A stretch of DNA of 64,000 bases, from positions 552,627 through 616,626 of the forward strand of contig CANNZV010000419.1 in assembly GCA_947561585.1 (NCBI GenBank). Direction: 5' to 3'. The first letter of the stretch is position 1. Every line of letters starts with the position of its first letter. Below, in pieces: positions 12,125 through 23,775 of the stretch. The translations under genes and the position numbers were made by a program. The stretch is from Caprella mutica (lineage: Eukaryota > Arthropoda > Malacostraca > Amphipoda > Caprellidae). Under the pieces are notes generated by a model. It was not told the origin of the DNA and ran no database searches. It was given only the letters and a program-made list of their open reading frames with translations.

Positions 12125-12728
12125 TTAGACGGGTCCGTAATTAATATACAGAGTTATTGCAACATTTGCAGGGGAACTTCCGTAAATTCTTGGTGAATTT
12201 TGTTCTGCAAACTCATTTTGAATATTGATGGGTTGAGTAGGATATACTTTACTGTTATTAAATCGCCGTAGAAAGAAATTTAGTAAGATAAGGTGACCTG
12301 GTCGCCAACTGAACTTCTGCCAATCCACCTGTTTGGAACCTCTTCATTCAGCCACTGTCCGACAGTTCTAAACCAGTGAGGTGGGCACCATCTTGAATTT
12401 TTTCCAATGTGGCAAAATTGAAACAGCAGACCAAAAGTAAGACAAACTGAAATAATTATCACCATTACATTTTTATCAATGAAAACGAGTCTACAAAAAT
12501 CCCCATTCCATATAGTCCCCCACACGGTTGTTCGAGGTGAATGAAGCGTCCTCTCTGTTGTCCAGTGAGGGTTACCAGTGCACCAGTAACGACAACTGTG
12601 AGTGCCTACTCCACCGTGAATATGGAAATGTGTTTCATCAGTAAACATGTTCTGAAGGAAATCCTGTGAATGCATAATATTGTCTAACATTTCTTCAGCA
12701 AATGCCGTTCTTGCTACACAGTCGTTTG
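12125..12728 (-). pseudogene. Decayed Tc1/IS630-type DDE transposase
   Basis: Minus-strand reading gives a clear DDE-transposase outline. FAEEML and DFLQNMFTDETHFHIHGGVG come first; TDE holds the first catalytic Asp. Then CRYWCTGNPHW, an eroded VFIDKNV segment, a QDG segment (second Asp) now split by a frameshift, EVPNRWIGR, and a broken SP-LT/NFFL segment where the third acidic residue is lost, followed by SKVY. I know this layout from the transposases annotated as Tc3-like in many arthropods. The N-terminal DNA-binding part and terminal repeats were not found. Frameshifts and substitutions show it is dead. Confidence 0.8.
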
Positions 12729-13032
12729 CATTTAAGCTCTAAACACAATTAACAATGATACGTATATATATAATACGTATATATATTATTTAAAGTTATT
12801 AAGTCTTGAGGTTGCTTTTAACCAATATTATTAAAGTTAAGTATGTGGAATACTAAAATGATTACCAAAATACTATAAGATAGAATAAAATCCGTATGAA
12901 CTGTATAAATATTAATATTTCACATGAACAATGAGAAAAATAGATAAATAGATAAATAAATTAATAAGTAGCTAAATAAATATCATCTTACCTATTGCTT
13001 CTTAAATAGAATAAATAATTACTGATTATTAC

Positions 13033-13245
13033 ATACTATCAAAACCATGGTAACTAATACTCATTGTATCCTACCATTAAAACCATGGTAACTAATACTC
13101 ATTGTATCATACCATTAAAACTATTGTAACTAATACTCATTGTATCCTACCATTAAAACCATGGTAACTAATACTCATTGTATCATACCATTAAAACCAT
13201 TGTAACTAATACTCATTGTATCATACCATTAAAACCATTGTAACT
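13033..13245. repeat. 38-bp tandem array
   Basis: About 5.6 copies of a 38-bp unit containing ACCATGGTAACTAATACTCA; ACCATGGT is palindromic in half of the units and is changed to ACCATTGT in the others. Flanks are AT-rich and contain no gene. Confidence 0.93.
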
Positions 13246-13320
13246 AATTCATAGGAAATATCTACAAATAGATTGAAAACTAGAAATGATCATTTCATGA
13301 GTATTAAATTTCCATTCCAG

Positions 13321-13498
13321 GCTATGACAAAGAATCCTTCCCCAGATTGTATCCTTTGAAAGGAGTCCTTATAGAATATCATTATGGAGGACTGACAAAG
13401 GGAAGCCTTGCTGGTGATGAACACTGTCTAGTTTTTGATTGGATTGGGGGTAGCCAATTACACTTCGCACTGGCCATTCAAGAACAATTAAGTACTAA
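13321..13498 (+). other. Exon-like open stretch before the 12-bp array
   Basis: After TTTCCATTCCAG (a good splice acceptor ending at 13320) one frame is open and reads YDKESFPRLYPLKGVLIEYH and onwards to the array, with codon use unlike the flanking AT-rich DNA. The frame continues through the 12-bp repeat as (KYGT)n and stops at 14036. I do not recognise the protein. It could be an exon fragment invaded by the repeat, a non-coding duplicate, or chance. Confidence 0.25.
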
Positions 13499-13920
13499 CA
13501 CAAAGTACGGTACAAAGTACGGTACAAAGTACGGTACAAAGTACGGTACAAAGTACGGTACAAAGTACGGTACAAAGTACGGTACAAAGTACGGTACAAA
13601 GTACGGTACAAAGTACGGTACAAAGTACGGTACAAAGTACGGTACAAAGTACGGTACAAAGTACGGTACAAAGTACGGTACAAAGTACGGTACAAAGTAC
13701 GGTACAAAGTACGGTACAAAGTACGGTACAAAGTACGGTACAAAGTACGGTACAAAGTACGGTACAAAGTACGGTACAAAGTACGGTACAAAGTACGGTA
13801 CAAAGTACGGTACAAAGTACGGTACAAAGTACGGTACAAAGTACGGTACAAAGTACGGTACAAAGTACGGTACAAAGTACGGTACAAAGTACAGTACAAA
13901 GTACGGTACAAAGCACGGTA
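13499..13920. repeat. Near-perfect 12-bp tandem array
   Basis: About 35 copies of ACAAAGTACGGT. The first thirty or so appear identical; changes appear only near the 3' edge (AGTACAGT, AAGCACGGT). As 12 is a multiple of three and no frame contains a stop, all frames are open: (KYGT)n forward, (VLCT)n and (YRTL)n in reverse. The array is bracketed by a direct repeat of about 50 bp (13461-13510 and 13953-14002, beginning CACTTCGCACTGGCC), which suggests expansion inside a duplicated segment. GTAC occurs in every unit. Confidence 0.98.
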
Positions 13921-14036
13921 TCTTCGTACCAAATGGTGATGTTATTACAATTCACTTCGCACTGGCCTTTCAAGAACAATTAAGTACTAACACAGAGTAC
14001 GGTTTCTACATAGTAATTTACATGTTATTATTATAA

Positions 14037-14834
14037 CTGTGTTTGTGTTACGTAAGTACGTACGACTTTCAGCATAAAGAGGATATACTTGATACGTGAA
14101 AAACTATATAAAATGATGTAAAGGCTATTATGTTAATAAATTGAATAGAAATTCAACCTTATGGAACAAAAAATAGAAAATAACTTCAGTAGAATATTAG
14201 AGTCTACAATTCTTTACAATTGAAAATATTAAAATATAATTTAGATGCAAATAAAAAATTGCATTATATTTAGTATTACAATATATAATTACAATGTTAA
14301 TCTATTCCCTGCTTATACTATAGTGAATGTAATACGTATTATCCAAATTGATTATCCTGCTCTGCATCCACGATACTTTTATCGCTAATCAATTTAATAA
14401 TAATAAAATTTTGAGTGGGTGGAAGGGATGATAGTGCATTATTGTTAGCTTTATATGCATATAAAACTCTGCCAAAATTAATTGCTTGCTTTTATGTTTG
14501 CTAGGAAGAAATGAGGTTGATATTATACCTACTAGTGTAGGCGTGCCGTCAGAAATGGTTTCTTTTTACTATTTATATCAATTTAATGAACACTGATAGT
14601 TCAAGCTTATTTAATAATTATTATCCCTGACTCCGCTATTAGTCCAATACTTTCAACTGAATAAAATAAAATTTTGTTACTGAAACCATTTATTAAACTG
14701 ATATCAGAATAATTTCCTATCCCTGCTAGTAGCTGCTTGCCAAGCGTTTTATTAGGTTCGTGTGACAGACAGACAGAGATAATTCTACTATTGTAGTATT
14801 GGCAAAGGTTGCATGAACTCTAATGACAACTAAT
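14037..14834. other. AT-rich stretch, no gene seen
   Basis: No tandem repeat and no supported frame. A short similarity exists between about 14300 (CTATTCCCTGCTTATACTAT) and about 15330 (CTATTCCCTGTCAACACTAT), perhaps two fragments of one interspersed repeat. Confidence 0.5.
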
Positions 14835-15074
14835 TGGAAGAGCTATAGTATCCTAGATACGATCAGACTATAAATGGAAGAGTTATAGTATCCTAGATAC
14901 CATCAGACTATAAATGGAAGAGCTATAGTATCCTAGATACGATCAGACCGTAAATGGAGGAGCTATAGTATCCTGGATACGATCAGACCGTAAATGGAAG
15001 AGCTATAGTATCCTAGATACGATCAGACCGTAAATGGAAGAGCTATAGTATCCTAGATACGATCAGACTATAAA
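14835..15074. repeat. 40-bp tandem array
   Basis: Six copies of a 40-bp unit with core GCTATAGTATCCTAGATACG. Units differ by single bases (GACCG/GACTATAA). GTATCCTAGATAC is an imperfect palindrome. Confidence 0.95.
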
Positions 15075-15602
15075 TTACTGCTTTGTTATATCAAATTTCG
15101 GTTGCATTATTTTGTGAAATGAAAAAAGATTAATAATATATAGTTAAAATCACGGATCATTCAAGTAATGAAGTATATTTAACTGAATAAAAATATCATT
15201 ATGGAAAATAAGTGCTGACCCAACGTGTCAAATATATTACTCTAATAAATTTAAAACTGAATATGATTGGAGTATGCCAAAGGCTCCTTTTCGATTCTTA
15301 CATTATCTACGAGTATAATATACAGTTGGTCTATTCCCTGTCAACACTATAGACCAGTTCATTAATTACCCCACTGTGAAAAGTGTAGACAGAAGTAGCC
15401 AATCTGCTTTAACTGCTCCCTCACTTCGGTTCCTTCTACCTAGGCGTATTTCTCCGTTAGTTAGGCATTTTATTGCCACACTCAGAGTTTAGAGGCTTAT
15501 ACCCATTTACGGGAGGAACCGCTTAATTAAGGTGCGGGCTACAGTGAATTGCTTTACGGGCTGTTTACGGGATGAGCTGGTAAAGTATCCAAATGTTATC
15601 TG
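15075..15602. other. Unassigned stretch, no gene seen
   Basis: AT-rich at first, then of higher GC content from about 15340 to 15590. The frame beginning at 15532 opens with GTG and owes its length to the 30-bp array, so it is not called a gene. Confidence 0.5.
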
Positions 15603-16198
15603 TGTGTCAATGCACGGTATCCCAATATTATGTGCACCAATGCACGGTATCCAAATATTCTGTTCGTCAATGCACGGTATCCCAATATTCTGTGCATCAA
15701 TGCACGGTATTCCAATATTCTGTGCATCAATGCACGGTATCCCAATATTCTGTGCATCAATGCACGGTATCCCAATATTCTGTGCACCAATGCACGGTTT
15801 CGAAATATTTTGTGCACCAATGCACGGTATCCCAATATTCTGCGCACCAATGCACGGTATCCCAATTTTCTGTTCGCCAATGCACGGTATCGAAATATTT
15901 TATGCACAAATGCACGGTATCCCAATATTCTGCGCATCAATGCACGGTATCCCAATATTCTGTTCTCCAATGCACGGTATCCCAATATTCTGTTCACCAA
16001 TGCACGGTATCCCAATATTCTGTTCACCAATGCACGGTATCCCAATATTCTGTACATCAATGCACGGTATCCCAATATTCTGTGCACCAATGCACGGTTT
16101 CGAAATATTTTGTGCATCAATGCACGGTATCCAAATATTCTGTGCATCAATGCACGGTATCCCAATATTCTGTGCATCAATGCACGGTATCCAAAGTG
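15603..16198. repeat. 30-bp tandem array
   Basis: About 20 copies of a 30-bp unit with core CAATGCACGGTATCCCAATA. Because 30 is ten codons, several frames on both strands remain open for 100-290 codons as ten-residue repeats (for example MHGIPIFCAS). Simultaneous openness in four or more frames argues that these are artefacts. Variants (TTTCGAAATATTTT, ATCCAAATA) recur in order, indicating block duplications. Confidence 0.96.
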
Positions 16199-16199
16199 C

Positions 16200-17800
16200 A
16201 TCAAATTGCACAAAATTCCCCCTCAAACAACATAAAATTTCTCCAAAGAATATGGAGCGTAAAAGTGCTTCACAATTGTTTTCTGGCAGACGAATTTCAT
16301 TTTGTTTTGTGGATGCATTTTTCTCTTTGAATATGAATCGGAATTGTGTGAGAATTTGTGTATGTATGGTTTCATTGTTATATATTCTGAAATAAATAGA
16401 ACGCGAATAAAATAGAAATAAAATGGAAATAGATCTGAACTAGAATTGGAATAGAGGCTTGCTTGAATATGGTATTCTTGAATTGATTGAATAATAAATT
16501 CGATGCAGATTATTAGGTAAGATATTGAAAAGGATATAATATAAATAAACCTTGCCATGAATAGATAGTTTCAGAAAAAAATATATGAGATAAATTTGAA
16601 ACTAGGAAGGAATTTATAATATTTAATAGTATCAATAAGCACAATAAATAGAGGAGTAGATACATTTTTTTTTTGTTTAAAAAGACAATATTAATGATTA
16701 ATTAGTTGAGATAATTCGGATCCAATAATTTGACCTCCTAAGAATATAATTTTTAATGAAAATAATTATCATAAAAACGAAGAAAAGTAAAAGACTGAAA
16801 ATAATCTAAAAGTTACCTATGAATTCAGAAGAATTCGTAAAAAATTGAGGAATACTTTCAAATACTCTAAACCAATCTAACAGTTCAATCATCAAAATCA
16901 AAGAAGAAAGATTTTCCTACGTTTAGAAGAAGCTTCAGTTTTATTTTCTAATTACACCAATTCACTATCTAAACTATTACATCTTCCGAAACTTCATTGA
17001 AGAATTTCCAATTGAAATCACCCAATCCTCTTGCTCCAAATAACCTCAATTATTTAGCTGAAAAAATGATTCCGAGTTGAAGTTGAGAAGTTCGTCCTTC
17101 TAAAGCCGTCGGCAAACGATGTCGGTTATTATGAATATTTTGCACTCAACTTAGCCCCTGCAGTTGAAGTCTGGATGAATACAGCGCCTGTCGAAAGTTA
17201 TTGAATTTCTCTGGGTGCAATTTCCTCAGATTTTGACTGTTCGAATAAGAAGAAACATTCGCCATTCGACAAAATGTAGGTTTCAGATGTTTGACACTGG
17301 CAAATTCAAAGGAACAATGGTAGCCTTTTTTTCTTCGTGTGATTCAAAAAAAAATGTTTTCCTTTTCCTTTCTGGATCAACATGAAGTTAACATTCGACA
17401 AAAAGGCGGAGAAATAAAAAATTGATGTTTTAGAAAGAGAACTGGATTTTAGATCATCTTATTAATTATGTTTTAATTATTTAATTCTTCATAATGAATT
17501 CATGTTATAGATTCTTTTATATGATTTAAATTATAGAACTGTCCAATAACTTGGAACTTTCTTGTATACCAACATCGACTAACCTTTGTTATTTCTTTTT
17601 TTCTACCTTTCTATCTATCAACTCCCTATCTAATTAAAAATATAAAGAATCGAAGTAATGCGAACTGTCTATTGAATAAATTCCTATATAGGGGTGACTA
17701 CTTAATTACCAACCACTATCAAGTTACCGTTAGAAGAATTACATTATTGAAACGTATTGCTTTAATTAATAATTAAACATGTTTAGACTTTTTAGATAGA
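16200..17800. other. 1.6-kb AT-rich stretch with a MITE fragment
   Basis: No gene could be supported. At about 17531-17562 the sequence AACTGTCCAATAACTTGGAA is the degraded right end of the GGGTAAGTT MITE family. A somewhat less AT-rich segment at about 17100-17260 shows no long frame. Confidence 0.5.
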
Positions 17801-17807
17801 GATGCGT

Positions 17808-18868
17808 GTAGACACTGTAGATAATAAGGCCTGTAGACACTGTAGATAATAAGGCCTGTAGACACTGTAGATAGAGGCCTGTAGACACTGTAGATGATAA
17901 GGCCTGTAGACACTGTAGATGATAAGGCCTGTAGACACTGTAGATGATAAGGCCTGTAGACACTGTAGATGATAAGGCCTGTAGACACTGTAGATGATGA
18001 GGCCTGTAGACACTGTAGATGATAAGGCCTGTAGACACTGTAGATGATGAGGCCTGTAGACACTGTAGATGATGAGGCCTGTAGACACTGTAGATGAGGA
18101 GGCCTGTAGACACTGTAGATGATGAGGCCTGTAGACACTGTAGATGATGAGGCCTGTAGACACTGTAGATGAGGAGGCCTGTAGACACTGTAGATGATGA
18201 GGCCTGTAGACACTGTAGATGATGAGGCCTGTAGACACTGTAGATGATAAGGCCTGTAGACACTGTAGATGATAAGGCCTGTAGACACTGTAGATGATAA
18301 GGCCTGTAGACACTGTAGATGATGAGGCCTGTAGACACTGTAGATGATGAGGCCTGTAGACACTGTAGATGATGAGGCCTGTAGACACTGTAGATGATGA
18401 GGCCTGTAGACACTGTAGATGAGGAGGCCTGTAGACACTGTAGATGATGAGGCCTGTAGACACTGTAGATGATGAGGCCTGTAGACACTGTAGATGATGA
18501 GGCCTGTAGACACTGTAGATGAGGAGGCCTGTAGACACTGTAGATGATGAGGCCTTTAGACACTGTAGATGAGGAGGCCTTTAGACACTGTAGATGATGA
18601 GGCCTGTAGACACTGTAGATGATGAGGCCTGTAGACACTGTAGATGAGGAGGCCTGTAGACACTGTAGATGAGGAGGCCTGTAGACACTGTAGATGATGA
18701 GGCCTGTAGACACTGTAGATGATGAGGCCTGTAGACACTGTAGATGAGGAGGCCTGTAGACACTGTAGATGATGAGGCCTGTAGACACTGTATATGATGA
18801 GGCCTGTAGACACTGTATATGATGAGGCCTGTAGACACTGTAGATGATGAGGCCTGTAGATGAATATC
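17808..18868. repeat. 25-bp tandem array
   Basis: About 42 copies of a 25-bp unit with core GTAGACACTGTAGATGATG ending in AGGCCT. Variation is concentrated at three positions (GATAA, GATGA, GAGGA). Divergent units lie at the left edge (17810-17880). Minus-strand frames are open for up to 340 codons in all three phases because 25 bp cycles through the phases without stops; they are not genes. Confidence 0.97.
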
Positions 18869-19220
18869 ATTACGAGGAGTTTATTTCTTTTCTTTCTTTT
18901 TTCCACAGCAACTGTTTGTTCAAATGGTGTAATTGGATTATTTCTAATTGGACAATTATAGTACAAAAGATTTCTTTTTTCATAGCAATAAAAAATAATG
19001 CAATTTTTTTTAAATATAATTCAAAATGATAATAAAGCATTTTGCTATTCTACTAATACGATCATATGATATTTTTCATGGTGTATTATCTATTTTTCAA
19101 TCAATATTTTATTTGTTATCACTAAATATTTCACAGTATTTTACATGAAACTATAGAGTAATTCAAGAATCCAAAATCAGAATAACTATGTATATGCATA
19201 TCATAGATAATTATACGTAA

Positions 19221-19930
19221 ATAGTATATATGGCTTAAAATCTAATGGTAAAAATCTTGTGGTAAAATTTAGTGGTAAAATCTATCAGCAAAATGTAATG
19301 GTAAAAAGATATGGTGAAATCTAATGGTAAAATCTTAGTGTTAATTAATATGCTGCAATCAAGTGGTAAAATTTAATGGTAAAATCTAATGGTAAAATCT
19401 AATGGTAAAATCTAATGGTAGAATCATAGTGTTAATTAATATGCTGCAATCAAGTGGTAAAATCTAATGGTAAAATCTAATGGTAAAATCTAATGGTAAA
19501 ATCTAATGGTAGAATCATAGTGTTAATTAATATGCTGCAATCAAGTGGTAAAATCTAATGGTAAAATCTAATGGTAAAATCTAATGGTAGAATCATAGTG
19601 TTAATCAATATGGTAAAATCATAGTGTTAATTTATATGGTAAAATCTAATTATAAAATCTAATGGTAAAATTTAATGGTAAAATCTTAGTGTTAATTAAT
19701 ATGGTAAAATTTGATGGTAAAATCTAATGGTAAAATCTTATGGTAAAATCTTAATGTTAATCAATATGGTAAAATCTTATGGTAAAATCTTAGTGTTAAT
19801 CAATATGGTAAAATCTAATGGTAAAATCTTAGTGTTAATTAATATGGTAAAATCTAATGGTAAAATCTAGTGGTAAAATCTTATGGTAAAATCTTAGTGT
19901 TAATCAATATGGTAAAATCTAATGGTAAAA
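19221..19930. repeat. 13-bp array with interspersed spacer units
   Basis: The basic unit is AATGGTAAAATCT (13 bp), interrupted at intervals by TTAGTGTTAATTAATAT and, in part, ATGCTGCAATCAAGTGGTAA. The order of units forms composite repeats of roughly 80-110 bp in 19330-19620. The array is AT-rich and non-coding. Confidence 0.93.
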
Positions 19931-20098
19931 TATAATTAGAGTACTGTTCTCTTTCAGTCTCATTGAATGCAGTGTTGATATACTCAGTAAGTCTACGGTA
20001 AATAAAGCCATGATATTTTATGGCAACTTGTCGAGTGTTTGAGGCAGTTTTTCTCGTCCATACGACAGAGACATGGACTGTTTTTCCGCCCTTGAGTG

Positions 20099-20345
20099 AG
20101 GTGTTATGAGAGAGGGGGAAAAGAGGTGGAAAAGAGGGGGAAAAGAGGGGGAAAAGAGGTGGAAAAGAGGGGAAAAGAGGGAAAAAGAGGTGAGAAAGAG
20201 GGGGAAAAGCGGTGGAAGAGAGGTAGTAAAGAGGTATCATATAAGAGGTGGAAAAGAAGGGGAAAAGAGGGGGAAAGAGGTGGAAAAGCGGTGGAAGAGA
20301 GGTAGAAAAGAGGTATCATATGAGAGGTGGAAAAGAAGAGTATAT
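20099..20345 (+). repeat. Polypurine tract (GAGGTGGAAAAGAGG type)
   Basis: About 245 bp of nearly pure G and A on the plus strand, built from units such as GAGGTGGAAAAGAG and GGGGAAAAGAGG. A duplicated block (GTATCATATAAGAGGTGG / GTATCATATGAGAGGTGG) is present. Such strand asymmetry can form triplex (H-DNA) structures; this is inference. Lys/Glu/Arg-rich and Phe/Pro/Ser-rich frames here are compositional artefacts. Confidence 0.92.
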
Positions 20346-20362
20346 GAGAAGACAGTGGAAAT

Positions 20363-20592
20363 GGGAATACGTACCTGTACGGTATCCGGTAACTTTACGG
20401 GAATACATAACTGTACGGGAATACGTAACTGTACGGGAATACGTAACTGTACGGGAATACATAACTGTACGGGAATACGTAACTGTACGGGAATACGTAA
20501 CTGTAAGGGAATACATAACTGTACGGGAATATGTAACTGTACGGGAATACATAACTGTACGGGAATGTGTAACTGTACGGGAATACGTAACT
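20363..20592. repeat. 18-bp tandem array
   Basis: About 12 copies of AACTGTACGGGAATACGT with ACAT/ACGT/ATGT variants. It begins directly after the polypurine tract. The unit length keeps several frames open, giving short six-residue repeat readings such as NCTGIR. Confidence 0.94.
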
Positions 20593-20929
20593 AACACTGT
20601 CTTATGAATAAATTGTAACTTTAACGTTCTATCTTTCTTTCCTGTCAGAGAATTGAAATTAAACGGTAAAGTTTCCTTCAAATTAACATAGAAGAAAAAT
20701 TAGTCCACAACATAATTTTACAGTGAGGGCGAAGAACAAGATATGGTCTTTTACTCCAATAAGGTCGAAGTTATTTGTTTATTCAAATCATTAATTCAGT
20801 TTATGTTAGCTTAACAAGACAAAATTAGAGGTAAAACTTTTTGCAAGTGATTGTGCTTAATGATAAACAACTAAATAATTTTAAATGGACGAAGTGGACA
20901 AATTCTGACCCCATTTTGACATCATTTAC

Positions 20930-21727
20930 ACATTTAAATTATCTGTATTGGCTGTAAATAGATATTGTATGAATGTTCTTCACCGTAAGAGTTCATCCCT
21001 TATGGAATATTATTTGTATTGACTGTAAATAGATATTGTATGAATGTTCTTCACCGTAAGAGTTCATCCCTAGTGGAATATTATTTGTATTAACTGTATA
21101 TAGATATTGTATGAATGTTCTTCGCCGTAAGAGTTCATCCCTAGTGGAATATTATTTGTATTGACTGTAAATAGATATTGTATGAATGTTCTTCACCGTA
21201 AGAGTTCATCCCTAATGGAATATTATTTGTATTGACTGTAAATAGATATTGTATGAATGTTCTTCACCGTAAGAGTTCATCCCTAATGGAATATTATTTG
21301 TATTGACTGTAAATAGATATTGTATGAATGTTCTTCATCGTAATAGTTCATCCCTAGTGGAATATTATTTGTATTGACTGTAAATAGATATTGTATGAAT
21401 GTTCTTCACCGTAAGAGTTCATCCCTAATGGAATATTATTTGTATTGACTGTAAATAGATATTGTATGAATGTTCTTCACCGTAAGAGTTCATCCCTAGT
21501 GGAATATTATTTGTATTGACTGTAGATAGATATTGTATGAATGTTCTTCACCGTAAGAGTTCATCCCTAAAGGAATATTATTTGTATTGACTGTAAATAG
21601 ATATTGTATGAATGTTCTTCATCGTAATAGTTCATCCGTAGTGGAATATTATTTGTATTGACTGTAAATAGATATTGTATGAATGTTCTTCATCGTAATA
21701 GTTCATCTCTAATGGAATATTATTTAT
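20930..21727 (-). repeat. 71-bp satellite array, copy 1 (inverted)
   Basis: About 11 units of 71 bp with core CTTCACCGTAAGAGTTCATC. This is the reverse complement of the unit in the 33.9-37.9-kb array. Units here differ from each other more (CATCGTAATAG, TTAACTGTATATAG) than those in the large array, suggesting an older or less homogenised array. Confidence 0.97.
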
Positions 21728-21909
21728 TTCTTCACACAGAGACGAATTACTTTACTTTGCATCACTACATCCAAAACAATCCACTTACTTAATTCTGCCA
21801 TCACTTTCTTTTTTTCTCAATACTGACGATTATTTAAATCACCGCAATCAATTGAACCTCAAAAGTAATCTTCCTCTTCCAAAACAATTTTCTCACTTCA
21901 ACAATCTAG

Positions 21910-22151
21910 AAGTTTGCAATTCCTGCGAAGTACCTCGTCGCATTGTTCAGTCACGAGGACATCTCTGCCGAAAAGAAGACACGACGCCACACTTCGACTC
22001 AAACGCGGACGGGATTCAATCGAAAAGATTCTTTAGACGCAACCAAGTGTTATACAATCAAAGACATAGAAACCAATATTGTGTTTTGGAGATTGAATCA
22101 GCTCAACACCTACCAATCTCCCACCGAGATTGAAGCAGCGGAACAGCTAGG
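21910..22151 (+). CDS. Candidate internal exon of unknown protein
   Basis: A frame opens after a possible acceptor (CACTTCAACAATCTAG, ending 21909) and reads about 80 codons, including TKCYTIKDIETNIVFWRLNQ and ending SPTEIEAAEQL. Its composition looks coding: mixed polar residues, no repeats. It ends at G/GTAAGTT, a strong donor, but that donor is also the first bases of a MITE (22150-22544). If the MITE is ignored, the same frame continues for about 26 codons to a TAG near 22620. So this is either an exon using a MITE-borne splice site or an ORF interrupted by the MITE. I do not recognise the protein; no ATG start is apparent. Confidence 0.35.
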
Positions 22152-22544
22152 GTAAGTTACGAATTATCTGTCAGTTCCACATCTTCGGTCATATAAGAAA
22201 AAAGCTGTATAATAATATTATTTTTTTAGTTTTATTCTAATTGGTAGCAATGATACTTGCATTAATTAATTTTATTTTGTATCCATAATAACGAAATTAA
22301 GTTTACTTTTAATTGGTATCCATGATTCCTGTTTTTATTTTGCCTTTAATTGGTATCCATGATTCTTGTTTTTATTTTGCCTTTAATTGGAGTTCATGAT
22401 ACCAATATTAGGATTTTATAGTTAGCATACATGATACATGTGGCATCATGAATACCAATTAATAAAAAATACATAATAATCAATATATCATTTTTTCTTA
22501 TAAAAGTGAAGAAGTGGAACTGACCAATAATTCGTAACTTACCC
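22150..22544. mobile_element. GGGTAAGTT-family MITE, longest full copy
   Basis: Starts GGGTAAGTTACGAATTATC and ends with the matching complement CGTAACTTACCC, giving terminal inverted repeats of about 50 bp that include ATCTTCGGTCATATAAGAAA. The middle holds repeated TTAATTGGTATCCATGAT motifs, making it longer (395 bp) than the 159-178-bp relatives at 44.5 and 62.4-62.8 kb. TA precedes the left end; the right flank is CA, so the target duplication is uncertain. No protein is encoded. Confidence 0.85.
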
Positions 22545-22964
22545 CACCTCTCTTTTTCCACCTCTAATCTGATACAGTACCATATTTTGAATCCATACCG
22601 AATGGCATTACTCATTCTATGTTAGAAAGAGATCGGTGCAAAATAAATTTATTTTATAAATCAATCATAAATATTGAAAAAAAATTATATTTATTGATGG
22701 CAAAACATGTTCTGATTAGAATATTGGTGTTTCAACTTCACATATCGCGGAAAACTGTCAAATTGTAAATACATGAAAAGTAAATAAATTAATGTTGGAA
22801 AACAAGTAAATCTGGCAGATTGTTTTCAATTTAATTAAAGTGTTCGCTTCGTATTTCTAAATAAATTCTCCTTCCAAATGATAGGAAAATACTATGGAAA
22901 TAAACTATGTAACATTTTGAGCGTTATCCTTGATTATATATGGAATAATAGGTAAAGGATATAC

Positions 22965-23165
22965 CTAACTTAGACCCTTTACTGATGCTTATTTGGCTTA
23001 TTCAAACTTCATTTCTCCATGAGTGAAGGGCCTATATCTACTGCTTAGGCCCTTCACTCATGCTCACTTTACTCATTTAAACTACATGAGTGAAGGGCCT
23101 ATCTAATATTTAGACCCTTCACTCATGCTTACTTTACTCATTTAAGCTACATGAGTAAAGTGAGA
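22965..23165. repeat. Tandem inverted repeats related to the 26-bp array
   Basis: A unit of about 67 bp contains a hairpin. Arms CATGAGTGAAGGGCCT (23018-23033) and AGGCCCTTCACTCATG (23047-23062) match perfectly. A second hairpin (23085-23100 with 23112-23127) has one mismatch. A third, partial one precedes them. The arm sequence is close to the 26-bp unit at 1-868 (GTGAGTAAAGGGCCTAT). Confidence 0.85.
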
Positions 23166-23276
23166 GTGAAGTGATGTCACAATGAGGCAAATGCCCAGTG
23201 TAGTACAACTCACCATCCGCACCTTATGCAGACTTCACTTCCCGAGAGAGATGAGAAGAGCTGTCTCTATAGACTT

Positions 23277-23515
23277 GGATTGCAGGAGGTGAGTTCTTAT
23301 TGCAGGAGGTGAGCTCTTATTGCAAGAGGTTAGAATTCATTGCAGGAGGTTAGTTCTTATTGCAGGAGGTTAGAAGTTATTGCAGGAGGTTAGTTCTTCT
23401 TACAGGAGGTTAGTTCTTATTGCAGGAGGTTAGTTCTTATTGCAGGAGGTTAATTCTTATTGCACGAGGTGAAGAGTTCTCATTGCTGGAAGCTAGGAGC
23501 TTTATTGCAGGAGGT
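23277..23515. repeat. 20-bp tandem array
   Basis: About 12 copies of TTGCAGGAGGTTAGTTCTTA with variable third-quarter bases (GAGCTC, GAAGTT). The 3' units are divergent. Confidence 0.92.
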
Positions 23516-23775
23516 TAGGTTTACACCTGATTTAATACGATAGAATTCCGCATGTGGTAAGTATTGGAGAAGAATGTGTGCAGATACTCTCATGCAGCTG
23601 TATAATAAAAACTAAACTTTTAACCGAAAACTAAATAAAATGTGCAAAACTGCCATTGGATGAGTTGCGTTAAGCGGTTGGAGCACCTCCGACAGATTTG
23701 GAACCGTCATTCGAATAAGAGAAGGGTTTATTGAATTAACTTCTTTACATGTCTTCTCAGTTCGTTTCTATAATA

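Noticed and set aside
15532..16395. 287-codon plus-strand frame of ten-residue repeats
   Set aside because: At least five frames on both strands are open over the same 30-bp array, and the start is GTG.
17766..18788. 340-codon minus-strand frame of STGLIIYSVYRP type
   Set aside because: The 25-bp unit lacks stops in all three phases, so three frames are open at once.
23655..23730. tRNA-like segment (GTTAAGCGGTTGGAGCACC ... ATTCGAATAAG)
   Set aside because: There is loose similarity to D-arm and T-arm sequences, but the stems do not close and the A box is poor; not enough for a tRNA or SINE call.
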